Source: Rhodospirillales bacterium (GTDB lineage Bacteria; Pseudomonadota; Alphaproteobacteria; Kiloniellales; JACOMY01). From it: DNA of 64,000 nucleotides. Shown here one piece after another: positions 28,043-37,353 of this stretch. The stretch is from assembly GCA_014324045.1 (NCBI GenBank), contig JACOMY010000004.1, positions 1 through 64,000 of the forward strand. The letters run 5' to 3'. A program made the position numbers and the translations under genes. A model generated the notes under the pieces. That model worked only from the letters and a program-made list of their open reading frames with translations, was not told where the DNA came from and did not search any database. Position 1 is the first letter of the stretch. Every line of letters starts with the position of its first letter.

Positions 28043-28744
28043 TTAGGGAACCAGTGGCACGCCGATCAGGAGGGGATGCAGCAGGACCAATGCCAGGTAG
28101 ACCGCCGCAGCCGCCAGAAAGCGCAGCCAGCCGATGCCGGCGAGATCCAGGGCCGCCCGTCCTTGCAGGATGGCCAGGAAGGGCACGCGGCTGGTCGAGA
28201 GTGCGATCGGCCCCCAGAGCGGCCCCAAAACCTTGGCGCGGCGCGCATCGATGTGGGCCATGCCGGCCAGCGAGAGGAGGAGAAGCCCGGCCATCAGGAC
28301 GATGGTGGCCAGATCCCCGTTCGCTAGCAAATGGGCGAGGGCGAAGAGCGCCACGCCGCAGAGAAAAGGATGACGGGTCACCGAGAGGATTCCATGGGCC
28401 GGCGGCCGGGCATCTTGTACATCCAAGCGCCGCTCGCCGCCGACGGCCGTGGGCGACGGCGTCGCCAAGCCGATCACGAAGAGCAAGACGGCCGGAACCA
28501 TCGCGATCATGGCCAGCGGCAGCGTCCAGGAGGGCGGCTCCCACACCGGCAGATAGGGGGCGCTGCGGTAGGACAGCAGCATCCATACGAAGGCCACCGC
28601 CACCACCAGAGAATAAATGCTGCGGAAGCCCTTTTCCCCAAAGCGCTGAATCAGCGGCTTGCGGACACTCAAGCTGGAGAGCAGCAGATGACCGAGGACG
28701 AACAGCAGCGTGGCTGCAAGCAGGTTGTTAAAGTCTGCAAACAT
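28043..28744 (-). CDS. NnrU-family membrane protein
   Basis: This 233-residue protein has about six membrane segments, beginning with LLAATLLFVLGHLLLSS. The NnrU/isoprenylcysteine-methyltransferase-like signature is visible: RSIYSLVVAVAFVWMLL and HGILSVTRHPFLCGVALFAL, where the Arg-His-Pro of TRHP is characteristic. NnrU was first linked to nitrite/nitric-oxide reductase expression, but homologues are widespread and no denitrification gene lies nearby, so the role here is open. I start at ATG 28744, next to the first segment; longer frames are not family-like. Confidence 0.85.
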   Translation of the reverse strand: MFADFNNLLAATLLFVLGHLLLSSLSVRKPLIQRFGEKGFRSIYSLVVAVAFVWMLLSYRSAPYLPVWEPPSWTLPLAMIAMVPAVLLFVIGLATPSPTAVGGERRLDVQDARPPAHGILSVTRHPFLCGVALFALAHLLANGDLATIVLMAGLLLLSLAGMAHIDARRAKVLGPLWGPIALSTSRVPFLAILQGRAALDLAGIGWLRFLAAAAVYLALVLLHPLLIGVPLVP

Positions 28745-28858
28745 AGGCGCACGTGGTGCCACTTTTGCCCGCCGCCGTCCAGCATCTTGGCCGCTTTGGG
28801 ACAATTTGCCCCCCGATAGCTTTTCCCGGCGCCGAATTGCCGCTAGGGTCCGGCGGCA

Positions 28859-29647
28859 ATGACAAGCGACCTGACATTTCAACTACTGGAACAGGGTCAA
28901 CTACTGGAACAGAGCGATCCGCCTCCGGTGGAACGCCTCGAAGGCAGCGGAAACGACGCTTTGCTCCTGGTGTGCGAGCATGCCGGACAGACCGTGCCCG
29001 CCAAGCTGAACGACCTGGGCCTGGCGTATGAAGAGCTACAGCGCCATATCGCCTGGGACATCGGTGCCGCGACCGTGACGCGGCGGTTGTCGGCGAGGCT
29101 GGGAGCACCCGCCATCCTGCAACGCTACAGCCGCCTGGTGATCGACTGCAACCGTCCGCCGGGCGTTCCCTCCTCCATTCCGGAGGTCAGCGACCTGACC
29201 GAGATACCGGGCAACAAAAACCTTGCCGAACCGGAGCGCCTGGCCCGGGTAAGCGAGATCTTTCGCCCCTTCGAGGACGCCATCGCCTCCCAGATCGAAC
29301 GGATGCCGCCGCGGCTGCTGGCCGACATCCACAGCTTCACGCCTGTGCTTCAGGGTTGCCGCCGTCCTTGGGAAATCGGTCTTCTGTTCAACCGCGACGA
29401 CCGCGGCGCCAAGGCCCTGATGGCACAGCTGAAGCGGCGGCGGCCCGGCTTGGCGGCAGCCTTCAACCAGCCCTACCGGGTCACCGACCGCGGCGACTTC
29501 ACCATTCCCACGCATGGCGAGCAGCGCGGCCTGATGCACATCCTGATCGAGATCCGCAACGATCTGATCTCGGACGAGGCCGGGGCCGCCGCCTGGTCCG
29601 AGCTGCTGGCCGCATGTTTCACCGCTCTCTTGGAGGACCCTTCATGA
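28859..29647 (+). CDS. N-formylglutamate amidohydrolase family protein
   Basis: This 262-residue zinc-dependent amidohydrolase family member has the signatures LLLVCEHAGQTVP (about 36-48), DIGAATVTRRL, LVIDCNRP, LLADIHSFTPV and LIEIRNDL. The family hydrolyses N-formylglutamate in histidine breakdown, but many homologues act on other N-acyl amino acids, and no hut genes are near. Near the N-terminus, QLLEQ occurs twice because of an 18-bp-period duplication. The end overlaps the isochorismatase-like gene by 4 nt (ATGA), so both are probably steps of one pathway. Confidence 0.88.
   Translation: MTSDLTFQLLEQGQLLEQSDPPPVERLEGSGNDALLLVCEHAGQTVPAKLNDLGLAYEELQRHIAWDIGAATVTRRLSARLGAPAILQRYSRLVIDCNRPPGVPSSIPEVSDLTEIPGNKNLAEPERLARVSEIFRPFEDAIASQIERMPPRLLADIHSFTPVLQGCRRPWEIGLLFNRDDRGAKALMAQLKRRRPGLAAAFNQPYRVTDRGDFTIPTHGEQRGLMHILIEIRNDLISDEAGAAAWSELLAACFTALLEDPS
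28879..28912 (+). repeat. 18-bp-period tandem duplication in the amidohydrolase N-terminus
   Basis: TCAACTACTGGAACAG occurs at 28879-28894 and 28897-28912, in frame, giving two QLLEQ units ahead of the conserved domain. Confidence 0.9.
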
Positions 29648-30291
29648 CCATGACCCGCGACCTCCCCTTGGTTCCCAGCCAAGCCGCCCTGCTGTTCATC
29701 GACGTGCAAAACTACAACGTCACTCGAAAGGGCGGCGAATACGCAGACATGGATCCGGCCGAGGTAGAGGCCAAGTACGGCTGGCACTTCCGGGAGCTGG
29801 AAAGCCGTACCCTTCCCAACATGCAGGCCCTCCAGAAGGGCTGCCGGGCTGCCGGGATCGAGGTGCTCTATACGACCATCGAGAGCCTGACAAAAGACGG
29901 ACGCGACCGCAGCCTCGACTACAAGATCACCGGCTTCAACGTGCCCAAGGGCAGCTGGGATGGCCAGGTGATCGAGGGGATCAAACCCCTGGAGGATGAG
30001 ATCTGGCTGCCGAAGACCTCGTCCTCGGTCTTCGTCTCCACCCACATCGACTACATCTTGCGCAACCTGGGTGTGCGTCAACTGGCGATCGCCGGTCTCT
30101 TGACCGACCAATGCGTAGAGTCGGCGGTCCGTGACGCCTGCGACCTCGGCTACCTGGTTACCCAAGTGACGGACGCTTGCGCTAGCCTTACACCAGAGCG
30201 CCACGACAACAGCCTGCAAGCGATCAAGGGTTACTGCCGGCAAATCACGACGGCGGCGCTCTTGCAAGAACTGGCAAGTCTTCCCGCCTAG
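29644..30291 (+). CDS. Isochorismatase-family cysteine hydrolase
   Basis: This 215-residue protein of the isochorismatase-like fold has the catalytic triad: Asp in LLFIDVQNYN (about residue 20), Lys in WLPKTSSSVF (about 121) and the nucleophile Cys in GLLTDQCVESAVRDA (about 157). Relatives hydrolyse N-carbamoyl compounds, nicotinamide or ureidoacrylate. With the amidohydrolase immediately upstream and overlapping, it probably completes breakdown of an N-formyl, N-carbamoyl or related amide; the substrate is not determinable. GGAGGA precedes the ATG by 6 nt. Confidence 0.88.
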   Translation: MTMTRDLPLVPSQAALLFIDVQNYNVTRKGGEYADMDPAEVEAKYGWHFRELESRTLPNMQALQKGCRAAGIEVLYTTIESLTKDGRDRSLDYKITGFNVPKGSWDGQVIEGIKPLEDEIWLPKTSSSVFVSTHIDYILRNLGVRQLAIAGLLTDQCVESAVRDACDLGYLVTQVTDACASLTPERHDNSLQAIKGYCRQITTAALLQELASLPA

Positions 30292-30458
30292 CTTGGCTTG
30301 GCGGTGCCGTTCATGTTCCGGAGACTGGCGGGCATCGGTCCGATGTGCCGGCGGGCCAAGGCTGGTTGTGACCGCGAGGCATCTTCCAAGGCTGCCCCAG
30401 ACGCTCTATCTGTCGATTTTGCAAGATCGACGACGGGAAAGAGGACCTGCAGCCGGCC

Positions 30459-31115
30459 ATGGGCCAGAAGATCCTGCCGGGAGACGCCGCCACGCGCCGC
30501 TACAATCACGAGAAGCTGGTTGCCGAATGCCGCGACCTGCCCTGCCTGAAGCAGCTACTTGCTTGCCGGGTGGGGCGGAGTTTTTGGGTCTTCGGCTACG
30601 GCTCTCTGATGTGGAACCCGGGCTTTCCGCACCAAGATCTTCGCCCGGCCCTGCTGCACGGTTACCACCGCCGCTTCTGCGTCTGGTCGCATAACTACCG
30701 CGGCACGCCCGAGTGCCCAGGGCTGGTCTTGGGTCTGGATCGCGGGGGCTCGTGCTGGGGCATCGCCTTCAAGGTCGATTCCTGCGAAAGCGAAGCCGTG
30801 CTGGACTATCTGCACGAACGGGAGATGACCACGCGGGTCTACCATCCGCGCCTGGTCGATCTCCATACCGCCCAAGGTCCGGTTTTGGGGCTCGCCTTCG
30901 TGGTCGATCGCCGACATCAGCAGTATACCGGCCATCTTACCCTGCATGCCATGGCAGAGTTGATCGCCCAGGCAAGAGGCAAGCGCGGCCCTTGCGCCGA
31001 CTACCTCTGCAACACCGTCCAGCGCATGGAACAGCTCTCGATAGATCCCGGACACCTCAAACCGCTCCTGCGTCTGGTTCGGCAGCACCGTACGGACTCC
31101 GGGCTCGCCGGTTGA
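30459..31115 (+). CDS. ChaC-family gamma-glutamylcyclotransferase
   Basis: This 218-residue ChaC-like enzyme would degrade glutathione to 5-oxoproline and Cys-Gly. The substrate-binding loop FGYGSLMWNPGF (about 45-56) and the catalytic Glu in DYLHEREM (about 115) are present; the end MEQLSIDPGHLKPLL fits. It stands alone after the isochorismatase gene. The 167-nt gap before it shows no other gene. Confidence 0.92.
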   Translation: MGQKILPGDAATRRYNHEKLVAECRDLPCLKQLLACRVGRSFWVFGYGSLMWNPGFPHQDLRPALLHGYHRRFCVWSHNYRGTPECPGLVLGLDRGGSCWGIAFKVDSCESEAVLDYLHEREMTTRVYHPRLVDLHTAQGPVLGLAFVVDRRHQQYTGHLTLHAMAELIAQARGKRGPCADYLCNTVQRMEQLSIDPGHLKPLLRLVRQHRTDSGLAG

Positions 31116-31124
31116 GCGGTTAGC

Positions 31125-31397
31125 CTAGGCCGCTTCCTGCGGTGTCATCAGCGTCATGCTCAGCATGTGGATCGGCCCCTGCATTTCTTCGTCCAGAGCG
31201 GCATAGACGGCTCTCTGCCGGGCCAGGCGGTTCATGCCCTCGAAGGCCTGGCTCACCAGAAAGACCTTGAAGTGGCTCTCCCCCCCGGGCCGGGCACCGG
31301 CATGGCCGGCATGGCGATGCGACTGGTCTTCGATCTCCAGTTGCAGCGGCCGGAAGGCCGCGGTCAGTTTCTCTTCGATGGTGGCGGCGATGGGCAC
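31125..31397 (-). CDS. BolA family protein
   Basis: This 90-residue protein has the BolA fold, with SHFKVFLVSQAFEGMNRLAR (about 41-60) holding the conserved surface for [2Fe-2S] sharing with monothiol glutaredoxins. Upstream, IEDQSHRHAGHAG supplies the His that can ligate a cluster. Length and order (BolA next to a J-domain protein and cobS-cobT) are common in alphaproteobacteria. It is transcribed opposite to its neighbours and converges with chaC. Confidence 0.92.
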   Translation of the reverse strand: MPIAATIEEKLTAAFRPLQLEIEDQSHRHAGHAGARPGGESHFKVFLVSQAFEGMNRLARQRAVYAALDEEMQGPIHMLSMTLMTPQEAA

Positions 31398-31522
31398 GCG
31401 AGTTCTCCCTGCTAAAGGCTTCGGCGCGGGGAGTCTGCCAAGCCGCGAGACGGCTGACTAGGCCCCGCAGTTGCCACACAGGAATGCTTGCCAGCTTTCC
31501 GCCCGGCCCCCATACTTCCGCC

Positions 31523-32068
31523 ATGCACAAGGGCACACAGCAGGCCGTCCTGCGAGAGCCATTCGATTCGGACCGGTCCGGTCACCGCGTTTGCACACAT
31601 CCGGGCTGCAACGAACGGGCCGACTATCGGGCCCCGGTCTCGCGCGACCGGCCAAACGTCTATTACTGGTTCTGCCTGGAGCATGTGCGCGCCTACAACG
31701 CCCGGTGGGACTACTTCAAAGGCATGTCTTCGGCGCAGATTGAAGCCCATCTGCGCGCAGATCAAACCTGGCAGCGCCCCTCCTGGCCCTTGGGTAGCGG
31801 CTTCCAAGTGCAAGATCCGCTTGGCCTCCTGGGCAAAGAGGCACCAGCCGGGCCGCCGCGCAAGCCGCCCAGCCGGGAAACAGCGGCATTGGCCACCCTG
31901 GACCTGAGACCGGATTGCCCCTTTGCAGAGATCAAGGCGCGCTATAAGTCTTTGGCGAAACAGCTACACCCTGACGCCAACGGCGGCGATCGGCAGGCCG
32001 AAGAACGCTTGAAGGACGTGAACCGCGCCTATGGCACCTTGAAGGCCGCCTACAGCCGCCCAGCCTGA
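31523..32068 (+). CDS. J-domain protein with an N-terminal Cys/His motif
   Basis: This 181-residue protein has a C-terminal J domain (about 124-178) with HPD at 149-151 in [11 protein letters not shown]. Its N-terminal half carries CTHPGC and WFCLEH (C24, C29, C51, H54), a plausible zinc site. The family is fixed upstream of cobS in alphaproteobacteria, so a chaperone role for the cobaltochelatase or a neighbour is possible, but this is only context. ATG 31523 begins the conserved part. Confidence 0.87.
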   Translation: MHKGTQQAVLREPFDSDRSGHRVCTHPGCNERADYRAPVSRDRPNVYYWFCLEHVRAYNARWDYFKGMSSAQIEAHLRADQTWQRPSWPLGSGFQVQDPLGLLGKEAPAGPPRKPPSRETAALATLDLRPDCPFAEIKARYKSLAKQLHPDANGGDRQAEERLKDVNRAYGTLKAAYSRPA

Positions 32069-32097
32069 CGCCGACGAATCGAATTGGGCACCTTGGC

Positions 32098-32130
32098 CCG
32101 AGACGCAGGTGCCCCCGAGACACAGGTGCC
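32098..32130 (+). repeat. 17-bp-period tandem duplication upstream of cobS
   Basis: CCGAGACGCAGGTGCC (32098-32113) and CCGAGACACAGGTGCC (32115-32130) differ at one base. They lie in the 121-nt gap between the J-domain gene and cobS. Confidence 0.85.
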
Positions 32131-32189
32131 GCAGTCGGTCGATTACCCCGGCGCAGGCTGACGATGCGACGAGAAGGAAGAGCACAACG

Positions 32190-33191
32190 ATGCCTAGCGA
32201 CCCCATGGTTCAGGATAATCTGCCGCCGAATATAGTACCCGACATCGCCCTCTCGATACGTCAGACCTTTGGCTTGGACAGCGACATGGAGGTTCCGGGC
32301 TTCGCCGGGCGCAACGACTACGTCCCTGACCTGGACGAGTCCTACCGCTTCGACCACGACACCACCATGACCATCCTTGCGGGCTTCGCGCATAACCGCC
32401 GGGTCATGATCCAAGGGTATCACGGCACCGGCAAGTCGACCCACATCGAGCAGGTTGCGGCTCGCCTCAACTGGCCCCTGGTGCGCATCAACCTGGACAG
32501 CCACGTCAGCCGCATCGACCTGGTCGGCAAGGACGCCATCGTGCTGCGCGACGGACAACAAGTGACCGATTTCCGCGAAGGCCTCCTGCCCTGGGCGCTG
32601 CAGCGCCCGGTCGGCGTGGTCTTCGACGAATACGACGCCGGCCGCCCTGACGTCATGTTCGTTATCCAGCGCGTGCTGGAGGCCTCGGGCCGCCTGACCT
32701 TGCTTGACCAGAACCGCGTCATTCGCCCGCATTCGGCCTTCCGCCTCTTCGCCACCTCGAACACGGTTGGCTTGGGCGACACCACCGGCCTTTACCACGG
32801 CACCCAGCAGATCAACCAGGGTCAGATGGACCGCTGGAGCATCGTCGCCACCCTGAATTACCTGCCGCACGACGCAGAGTGCGGGATCGTGCTGTCCAAG
32901 AGCCCCAGCTACGACAGCAAGGAAGGCCGTGACAAGATCTCCGCCATGGTGGCCTTGGCCGACCTCACCCGCTCCGGCTTCGTCAACGGCGATCTCTCTA
33001 CCGTGATGAGCCCTCGGACCGTGATCACCTGGGCCGAAAATGCCGAGATCTTCCAAGATCTCTCCTTCGCCTTCCGGGTCACCTTCCTGAACAAGTGCGA
33101 CGAGACCGAGCGTCCCATCGTTGCCGAGTACTACCAGCGCTGCTTCGGCACGGAGCTGGCGGAGACCGGCGTCCGCACGGTGATCTCCTAG
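32190..33191 (+). CDS. cobS: Aerobic cobaltochelatase subunit CobS
   Basis: This 333-residue AAA+ subunit of the CobNST cobaltochelatase inserts Co2+ into hydrogenobyrinate a,c-diamide during aerobic B12 synthesis. Walker [21 protein letters not shown] (about 71-90), Walker [12 protein letters not shown] (about 143-153) and the sensor region [17 protein letters not shown] are present, and the length matches the family. ATG 32190 has GAAGGAAGAG upstream. cobT follows after 13 nt. CobN is not in the window. Confidence 0.97.
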   Translation: MPSDPMVQDNLPPNIVPDIALSIRQTFGLDSDMEVPGFAGRNDYVPDLDESYRFDHDTTMTILAGFAHNRRVMIQGYHGTGKSTHIEQVAARLNWPLVRINLDSHVSRIDLVGKDAIVLRDGQQVTDFREGLLPWALQRPVGVVFDEYDAGRPDVMFVIQRVLEASGRLTLLDQNRVIRPHSAFRLFATSNTVGLGDTTGLYHGTQQINQGQMDRWSIVATLNYLPHDAECGIVLSKSPSYDSKEGRDKISAMVALADLTRSGFVNGDLSTVMSPRTVITWAENAEIFQDLSFAFRVTFLNKCDETERPIVAEYYQRCFGTELAETGVRTVIS

Positions 33192-33204
33192 CCCCGATCC
33201 CTCC

Positions 33205-35067
33205 ATGGACGAGCGCGAGAACCCGCTAGAGCGCTTCAAGCGCAGCACTGCCGCCACCGTGCGGGCGGTAGCGCGCGAGCCGGAGGTCAGCGTTGCCTTC
33301 CACCCCTCGGGCCAGGGCCTATCGGGGGAGGAAGTTCGCATCGTCCCGCCGCCCAGGGACCTGCCGCACGAGGAAGTGCTGCGGGCACGCGGCCAGGCCG
33401 ATGCTAGCGCGCTGCGCCTGCGCCACCATAACCAGGCGCTGCATGCCCACCACCGGCCGCAGGACCAAGTGGCGCGCGAGGTCTTCGACCTGGTCGAGCA
33501 GGCACGCTGCGAGACCTTGGGCGGCGCAACCCTGGCCGGCACGGCGATGAACCTCGATGCGGCAATGGAAGAACACTACCGCTCGCGCGGACTGAACCGC
33601 ATCGTCGAAGCCTCCGACGCGCCGATTGCCGAAGCCCTGCGGGCGGTAGTCAAGGAAGCCTTGAGCGGACGCCCCCTGCCGCCGGCAGCCAAACATGTCG
33701 CCGATCTCTGGCGGCCGGTCCTCGACCCGAGGATCCTGCAAGACGTCTTGGATCTCGGCCGTCATCTGGAGAGCCAAAAGGAATTTGCCCGGATCGCCCG
33801 GCGTCTGATCCAGCATCTCGACCTGGAAGATGCCGCCGAGGCAGCCGATCCCGCCGATCAGGAAGCCGAAGGCGAAGAGCAGGACAGCCAAGACGCCCCG
33901 ACCGAGAGCGAAGTCGGCGAGCAGGAAGCCGGCGAGGCCCAGGCCAGCATGGAAGGCCAGGAGGTCGAGGGCAGCGAAACCGAGGGCAGCGAAGACACCA
34001 CCGCCGAAGCCGAGGGCGAGATGACCGACAGCGCCGGCGAAGAAGAACCCGGCCGTCCGGGCCGCCCGCCGGAACACGACGACCGCTCCAACAGCCGTTC
34101 GGGCGACTTCTACCAGGCTTTCACCAGCGATTTCGACGAGATCGTCGGCGCGGAAGATCTCTGCGACCCCGACGAGTTGACCCGGCTGCGCATCATGCTG
34201 GACCAGCAGCTGGCCCATCTGCAGGGCGTGATCGCACGTCTGGCCAACCGCATGCAGCGCCGCCTAATGGCCAAGCAGACCCGCGCCTGGGAGTTCAATC
34301 TGGAAGAAGGCATCCTCGACACCGCCCGCCTGGCGCGGATCGTCGCCGACCCGACCGACTCCCTCTCCTTCAAGCGCGAGACCGACATCGACTTCCGCGA
34401 TACCGTGGTCAGTCTGCTGATCGACAACTCCGGCTCCATGCGCGGCCGGCCGATCTCCGTCGCCGCCATGAGCGCCGACATTCTGGCCCGCACTTTGGAG
34501 CGCTGTGCCGTCAAGGTGGAGATCCTCGGTTTTACCACCCGCATGTGGAAGGGCGGTCAGGCGCGGGAAAAGTGGCTCGCCGCCGGCAAGCCGCCGCACC
34601 CGGGCCGCCTGAACGACCTGCGCCACATCGTCTACAAGGAAGCCGATGCGCCCTGGCGGCGGGCCCGCAAGAACCTGGGCCTGATGCTGCGCGAAGGGAT
34701 CCTGAAGGAGAACATCGACGGCGAGGCCCTGCTCTGGGCCCATAACCGCCTGATCGGCCGGCCGGAGCAGCGCCGCATCCTCATGGTCATCTCCGACGGT
34801 GCCCCGGTTGACGATTCCAGCCTCTCGGTCAACGCCGGCAACTATCTGGAGCGCCATCTGCGCGAAGTCATCGAGACGATCGAGACCCGCAGCCCGGTGG
34901 AACTGATCGCCATCGGCATAGGCCACGACGTCACCCGCTACTATCGCCGCGCCGTCACCATCGTTGACGCCGAACAGCTGGGCGGCACCATGATGGAGCA
35001 ACTGGCCGCCCTCTTCGACGAAGAGGGGGAAGCCGACCGGCAGGGACGCAGAAGGCGGCGGGCTTAG
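33205..35067 (+). CDS. cobT: Aerobic cobaltochelatase subunit CobT
   Basis: This 620-residue partner of CobS has an N-terminal helical part (about 1-210), a strongly acidic low-complexity linker (about 212-295, rich in E, A and D) and a C-terminal von Willebrand A domain. The MIDAS motif reads [11 protein letters not shown] (about 408-418), with TKP-like and [11 protein letters not shown] strands later. The linker is normal for CobT. Together with CobS it forms the two-ring ATPase that activates CobN. The gene ends the cob pair. Confidence 0.96.
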   Translation: MDERENPLERFKRSTAATVRAVAREPEVSVAFHPSGQGLSGEEVRIVPPPRDLPHEEVLRARGQADASALRLRHHNQALHAHHRPQDQVAREVFDLVEQARCETLGGATLAGTAMNLDAAMEEHYRSRGLNRIVEASDAPIAEALRAVVKEALSGRPLPPAAKHVADLWRPVLDPRILQDVLDLGRHLESQKEFARIARRLIQHLDLEDAAEAADPADQEAEGEEQDSQDAPTESEVGEQEAGEAQASMEGQEVEGSETEGSEDTTAEAEGEMTDSAGEEEPGRPGRPPEHDDRSNSRSGDFYQAFTSDFDEIVGAEDLCDPDELTRLRIMLDQQLAHLQGVIARLANRMQRRLMAKQTRAWEFNLEEGILDTARLARIVADPTDSLSFKRETDIDFRDTVVSLLIDNSGSMRGRPISVAAMSADILARTLERCAVKVEILGFTTRMWKGGQAREKWLAAGKPPHPGRLNDLRHIVYKEADAPWRRARKNLGLMLREGILKENIDGEALLWAHNRLIGRPEQRRILMVISDGAPVDDSSLSVNAGNYLERHLREVIETIETRSPVELIAIGIGHDVTRYYRRAVTIVDAEQLGGTMMEQLAALFDEEGEADRQGRRRRRA

Positions 35068-35128
35068 AATCGGTTTTGAGAAGGGGCGGCCCATTCCAGA
35101 GACGGCGCCAACCCGGGCCCACTCTCCG

Positions 35129-35967
35129 TCAGCGGTCTTGCGGTGTTTCTTGGGACCGGCGCGAATAGCCGAAGGCTTCGTAGTCGGCACTAAAGAGCTC
35201 TTCCAGATAGAGCCTCTGCTTGGAAGTGAGCTCGATCGCGTATGGAGTGGAGGGATTGCGGCGTTCCAGACCGGGCTTGCCGGCGATGAAATCCCGGGCG
35301 CCGATGCGTTCGAACAGCGAGAGGACGCCGTCGTAAAATTGCTCTACGCGGCCAATCACATCATAGGCGACATGGCCGAACGCGATGTTGTGAACCTGCG
35401 GACGAAAGTGACGGTCGGTCCTGAGAGAGTCGGCCTCGATGCAGGCGCCGGCATAGGCGAGGAAGACCTCAAGCTTGCGCTGCGGATCAAGGTCGTGCCG
35501 ATAGCCGAAATGTTTCATTGCCTTCAAGTGCGGCAATGCATAATTGTCTCGATTGTCCAGGATTCTGTCCCGGAACGCGGAAAGGAATCGATCTTCCGGA
35601 TGACGCACGAAGGCGCCCTTGACAACCTCTTTGTTAAAGAGTGCGGAACGGTGATCGCGCCAATAATGTTCTCCTTGGATGAAATTTTCCGTTATACTCT
35701 GCACCCTCCCCCAGACCAGGCTATTCCTTTCGAGTACTCGTACATCAACGCTGTAATGGTAGAGCTGCCACACTTGGGGTTTTTGACAATGGTCAAGCGC
35801 CGATCGTCAGACTGCACTACATTCACAAAGATCCCGCGAATGTTCGGATCCAGCTTGTTCAGGCAAAGCAACTCCCGGTATCGCGGAACGAAGGGGGCCA
35901 GCGCCTTGTACTTTAGGCCTGTCCTATCTTTACTCAAGTGCAGGTGCTTGGTGCTACGTTGCCGCAT
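35129..35967 (-). pseudogene. Sulfotransferase-family gene broken by a single-base frameshift
   Basis: Two overlapping frames together encode one protein of about 279 residues with similarity to Golgi-type sulfotransferases (Sulfotransfer_2). The first (35967-35692) carries the PAPS-binding loop IVKNPKCGSSTITALM. The second (ending at 35129) carries FVRHPEDRFLSAFRDRI, the 3'-phosphate-binding part. The frame breaks at a run of five G on the coding strand (C5 at 35708-35712). One extra G would restore a continuous protein reading WSGGRVQSITENF. So it is either a pseudogene, a sequencing error, or a slippage-controlled gene. Base composition is less GC-rich than the neighbours, and it sits between the conserved cobT and prfB blocks, suggesting transfer. 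TTG 35970 precedes the ATG. Confidence 0.8.
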
Positions 35968-36042
35968 CAATTCCTTCCCGGCGGTCGCTTCGGTCGGGCG
36001 GCAGACGGCCGGTCTCGATCCGTGCCAACAGCCGACCTCCCC

Positions 36043-37168
36043 TTAAGCTCCGGCGCCGGCGGGCTGTTTACCGCCCAGCTTGTGCGCCAGCGCAGCCTCC
36101 AGAAAATCGTCCAGGTCGCCGTCCAGGACGCCTTGGGTATTGCCCTTCTCCACCCCGGTGCGCAGATCCTTCACCATCCGATAGGGCTGTAACACGTAGG
36201 AGCGGATCTGGTGCCCCCAGCCGATGCCGGTCTTGCCGGCGGCCTCGGCCTCGGCCTCGGCCTCTCGCTTGCGCAGTTCGTGTTCGTAGAGGCGTGCGCG
36301 CAGCATCTTCCAGGCACTGGCCCGGTTCTTGTGCTGGGAGCGCTCCGACTGGCACTGCACAACGATGCCGGTGGGGATATGGGTCAGGCGGACCGCGCTG
36401 TCCGTCTTGTTGACGTGCTGCCCGCCGGCACCGGACGCGCGGTAGGTATCGACCCGCACATCCTTTTCCTGGATATCGATCTCGATCTCGTCCTCAATCT
36501 CCGGATAGACCCACACCGAGGCGAAGGAAGTGTGCCGCCTAGCCTGAGAATCGAAGGGAGAGATACGCACCAAGCGGTGCACCCCGGCCTCGCCCTTCAG
36601 CCAGCCGTAGGCATTATCGCCCTTAATCAGGATGCTGGCGGACTTGATTCCAGCCTCTTCCCCGGCGCTTTCTTCCATGCGCTCGGTCTTGTACTCATGC
36701 GCTTCCGCCCAGCGGTTGTACATGCGCAGCAGAATCTCGGCCCAGTCCTGCGCCTCGGTACCGCCGGCACCGGCATTGACCTCAAGATAGCAGCTGTTGG
36801 CGTCAGCCTCGCCGGAGAGCAAGCTCTCCAGCTGTGCCTTCTGCATCTTGGCTTCCAGCCGGGCGATCTCGCGTTCGGCCTCGAGGACCGTGTCTTCGTC
36901 CTGCTCCGTCTCGCCCAATTCCAGCAGTGTCAAGGCGTCGGCCAGCGCGCCTTCCAGCTGCTTCTGCGTATCGATGCGCCGAGAGAGCGCGTTACGCCGG
37001 CGCATGACGTCCTGCGCCTTGGCGGCATCGTTCCAGATGCCGGGGTCGGCTGCCTGTTTCTCTAGCCCCTCCAGTTCCTTGACTGCCCGATCCCAGTCAA
37101 AGATGCCTCCTTAGCAGGGACAAGGCCTGCCGGATGGCCTCGACCTGCTGAAACACGTCCGCTTTCAT
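36043..37168 (-). CDS. prfB: Peptide chain release factor 2 (programmed +1 frameshift)
   Basis: This 374-residue release factor recognises UGA and UAA. The first 23 codons (ATG 37168) end in CTT-TGA-C; a +1 shift at that UGA enters the main frame, giving [12 protein letters not shown]. The signals match the classic RF2 site: AGGAGG at 37106-37111, three bases before CTTTGAC (37096-37102). In the main frame are the SPF tripeptide ([10 protein letters not shown]) and the GGQ motif ([18 protein letters not shown]). Synthesis is thus autoregulated: scarce RF2 lets the ribosome shift. It precedes PBP1a on the same strand, a conserved order. Confidence 0.97.
37096..37111 (-). promoter_or_regulatory. 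RF2 programmed frameshift signal (SD-like AGGAGG plus CTTTGAC)
   Basis: Coding strand reads AGGAGG, CAT, CTTTGAC. The internal Shine-Dalgarno-like sequence and the in-frame UGA after the slippery CUU codon match the arrangement found in many bacterial prfB genes. Confidence 0.95.
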
Positions 37169-37353
37169 GAAAACTCTCCCGCTTTTCTGAACCCTGTCCT
37201 TGAACCCGGCAGCCCAACAAGCCATTCACCGCTAACCAGCGGCATCCGAGATAACGGCCGCCCGCAAAGCTCCCTCCGTGAGCTTGCCGGCCTATCGCTG
37301 TTCACCCTTTACGCCAAAGCATGACGGGGGTCAGCAGAACACCACCCCACGCC

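Noticed and set aside
31932-33542. A 536-codon minus-strand frame opposite cobS
   Set aside because: Shadow of cobS with no family resemblance.
36043-37005. prfB starting at the main-frame ATG 37005
   Set aside because: It would drop the conserved RF2 N-terminus and ignores the clear programmed frameshift to the ATG at 37168.
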